From positions 98,500 through 162,499 of the forward strand of contig JAEYNP010000101.1 in NCBI GenBank assembly GCA_023412495.1: DNA of 64,000 nucleotides, given 5' to 3'. A program made the translations under genes and the position numbers. Below the pieces are notes generated by a model. That model was not told the origin of the DNA and searched no databases. It worked only from the letters and a program-made list of their open reading frames with translations. The stretch is from Pseudomonadota bacterium (GTDB taxonomy: Bacteria > Desulfobacterota > Desulfobulbia > Desulfobulbales > Desulfocapsaceae). Below, piece after piece: positions 62,522 to 64,000 of this stretch. Every line of letters begins with the position of its first letter. Within the stretch, counting starts at the first letter, position 1.

Positions 62522-63742
62522 ATGTCCGTAGCATCCCCACCCAGTCACGACGAGTTGAACCGGATTTTCGCCCAAGCCTGCGAGGATTATGAGAACGGCC
62601 TGCTCCAGGCGGCTGGCGACGCCTACCGAAAACTGATCGGCTATTGCGGGGATGCGCCGATTCTGCACTATAATCTGGGCCTCGTCCACTTCCGGAAGGA
62701 GGAATTTGCGGCCGCCCGCGACTCATTTGCCAGAGCGGCAGAGCTTGCGCCGCAGGATCCCGATATCCTCTTCAATCTCGCCCTCAGCGAGAAAAAATGC
62801 GGCCATGCCGCGGCGGCGACCGCTGGGTTTTCCAGGCTCCTGCGGGACGACCCGGACAACCTCGACGCCCTCTACAACCTCGCCGGGAGCTACAAGGACA
62901 ACCGGCAGCACCTGGAAGCCAAGCAAACCTATCGCCAGGTGCTGCGCCTGGCTCCGGAGCACCTGGCCGCGCACAACAATCTCGCCTACCTCCACCACCT
63001 GGACGGTGAGCTCGACCTGGCCCTCGACTGCTACCGCAAGGTACTCCAGCTCAACCCGCGGCATCAGGCGGCTGCCCATATGGTTGCAGCGCTGACCGGC
63101 GAAGGATCCTCCGGTTCGCCTGATGCCTATATCCGTGAGGTCTTCGACAGCTATGCCGACCGTTTCGAGGAGAGTCTGGTAGAGAGCCTCGAGTGTAGAA
63201 TTCCCGATTTCCTCAGGACCCTCCACGACCGGACGGTCGACAGCGCAAAACGCTACGCCCGCGGCCTCGACCTCGGCTGTGGGACCGGACTCGGAGGCGC
63301 GGCCTTCGCCGACCTGGTGGAGGTCTTCGACGGACTCGATCTCTCGGAGAAGATGCTCGAGTTTGCCGCCGAGAAAGGCATTTACCGCAGCCTTTATCCC
63401 GGCAGCATAGTCGAGATCCTCGCATCTCTCGACGATACTTTCGACCTCTTCCTGGCGGCTGATGTCTTGAATTATGTCGGAGACCTTGAGGCGACCCTCC
63501 GCCTGCTGAAAGACAGAGCCCGTCCCGATGCCGTTTTCCTCTTCTCCACCGAAACTGCGGCTGGAGGCGGCTACCGACTGCAACAAACCGGCCGCTTCGC
63601 CCATTCCTCCGAATATGTCCGCCAGGCGGCGGAAACCACCGGCTGGCGGATCGTTGCCGTCCAGTCCTCCCAACTCCGGAAAGAACAGGATGCCTGGGTA
63701 GAGGGCGAACTTTGGCTTTTCCGGCCGGCGGAGTCGCCCTGA
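62522..63742 (+). CDS. TPR-repeat methyltransferase
   Basis: 406 residues. The N-terminal ~190 residues form about five TPR repeats (APILHYNLGLVHFRKEEFAA, DALYNLAGSYKDNRQHLEA, AAHNNLAYLHHLDGELDLA), followed by a class I SAM methyltransferase with GLDLGCGTGLGG and a DGLDLSEKML acidic loop. TPRs probably recognise a protein partner. The start at ATG 62522 is preferred; upstream frame lacks TPR character. Divergent from the radical SAM gene. Confidence 0.9.
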   Translation: MSVASPPSHDELNRIFAQACEDYENGLLQAAGDAYRKLIGYCGDAPILHYNLGLVHFRKEEFAAARDSFARAAELAPQDPDILFNLALSEKKCGHAAAATAGFSRLLRDDPDNLDALYNLAGSYKDNRQHLEAKQTYRQVLRLAPEHLAAHNNLAYLHHLDGELDLALDCYRKVLQLNPRHQAAAHMVAALTGEGSSGSPDAYIREVFDSYADRFEESLVESLECRIPDFLRTLHDRTVDSAKRYARGLDLGCGTGLGGAAFADLVEVFDGLDLSEKMLEFAAEKGIYRSLYPGSIVEILASLDDTFDLFLAADVLNYVGDLEATLRLLKDRARPDAVFLFSTETAAGGGYRLQQTGRFAHSSEYVRQAAETTGWRIVAVQSSQLRKEQDAWVEGELWLFRPAESP

Positions 63743-63880
63743 CTCCGATAGAAGTTCAATTCCAGATCCCTCCTTAAATCTGAATATTCTTGGCTTGCTA
63801 GCACCTACACCTCGTTCCCGGAAGGAGAAACTACCAATACACCTTCTACAAGGAATATCTCTCTGCGGAGGCGCCACGGA

Positions 63881-64000
63881 TGCAGATCACCGGCGGCTTA
63901 TCCGGCGATTTCCTCTTCGGTTTTGTCCGGCATGACGAGATCTTTGGCGGCGACGGCGGCGACATCATTGTCGGCGTCATGGGTTTCTGGAATGGCAAAC
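63881..64000 (+). CDS. Start of an RTX-like calcium-binding protein (partial)
   Basis: Forty codons before the window ends. GGAGG lies eight bases before the ATG. The product starts MQITGGLSGDFLFGF and contains DEIFGGDGGDIIVG, a pattern like RTX nonapeptide repeats (GGxGxDxUx), which fold with calcium in secreted proteins. The remainder lies beyond the window, so size and function are open. Confidence 0.6.

Overview
The window is high-GC DNA, densely coded, with little sign of recent foreign DNA apart from short repeats. The gene set points to a Desulfuromonadales/Geobacter-type bacterium (Desulfuromonadota, former Deltaproteobacteria). It includes ADP-forming acyl-CoA synthetases, a membrane polyferredoxin with DUF362 partners, an anaerobic sulfatase-maturase type radical SAM protein, a tandem double-length UvrA, a PEP-CTERM protein, a MamK-like actin and a chemoreceptor. 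This assignment is an inference from gene content, not from a marker gene. No rRNA, tRNA, CRISPR array or intact insertion sequence was recognised.

Layout. 0.2-3.6 kb: a TrmB-type regulator with ilvE, then convergent sdaA. 4.3-15.9 kb: a seven-gene minus-strand run that is the most unusual part of the window. It holds a secreted alpha-dioxygenase-like heme oxygenase, two catalase-related proteins, a DyP-type peroxidase, two unrecognised proteins (one a membrane protein with an internally duplicated motif), and a protein combining peptidoglycan-binding, GH19-like, papain-like and alpha/beta-hydrolase segments that is frameshifted near its end. 16.5-25 kb: a Pat-like acetyltransferase and the double UvrA. 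25-32.7 kb: a TetR-controlled acyl-CoA operon (thiolase, AMP-forming acyl-CoA synthetase, acyl-CoA dehydrogenase, ADP-forming synthetase). 33.2-37.6 kb: a redox cluster of two Tat-exported DUF362 proteins, a DUF6599-like protein and a membrane polyferredoxin. 37.9-43 kb: a metallophosphoesterase, then an aldehyde-reduction locus with the same gene content as E. coli yqhC/yqhD/dkgA. 43.7-52.3 kb: a PEP-CTERM protein, a MamK-like actin with a cell-wall amidase, a pseudouridine synthase, an aminotransferase, a 51-residue ORF and a chemoreceptor. 52.6-64 kb: DUF3795 and WYL proteins, an EAL/GGDEF protein, a small-molecule-kinase-like pair, an NlpC/P60-barrel fusion, a dienelactone hydrolase, a SPASM/SEC-C radical SAM protein, a TPR-methyltransferase and the start of an RTX-like gene.

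Most intergenic gaps carry small non-coding repeats. Family A is a multi-hairpin repeat with five copies. Family B is a MITE with three full copies, each flanked by an 8-bp target duplication, plus a fragment. Family C is a tandem inverted-repeat element. Family D is one 161-bp foldback element.

Main hypothesis: the 4.3-15.9 kb run may make or detoxify fatty-acid hydroperoxides (oxylipin-like chemistry). The first enzyme carries the signature residues of plant-type alpha-dioxygenases, and catalase-related and DyP hemoproteins plus a lipase-like domain follow in the same apparent operon. The individual families are known; the combination is what deserves a second look.
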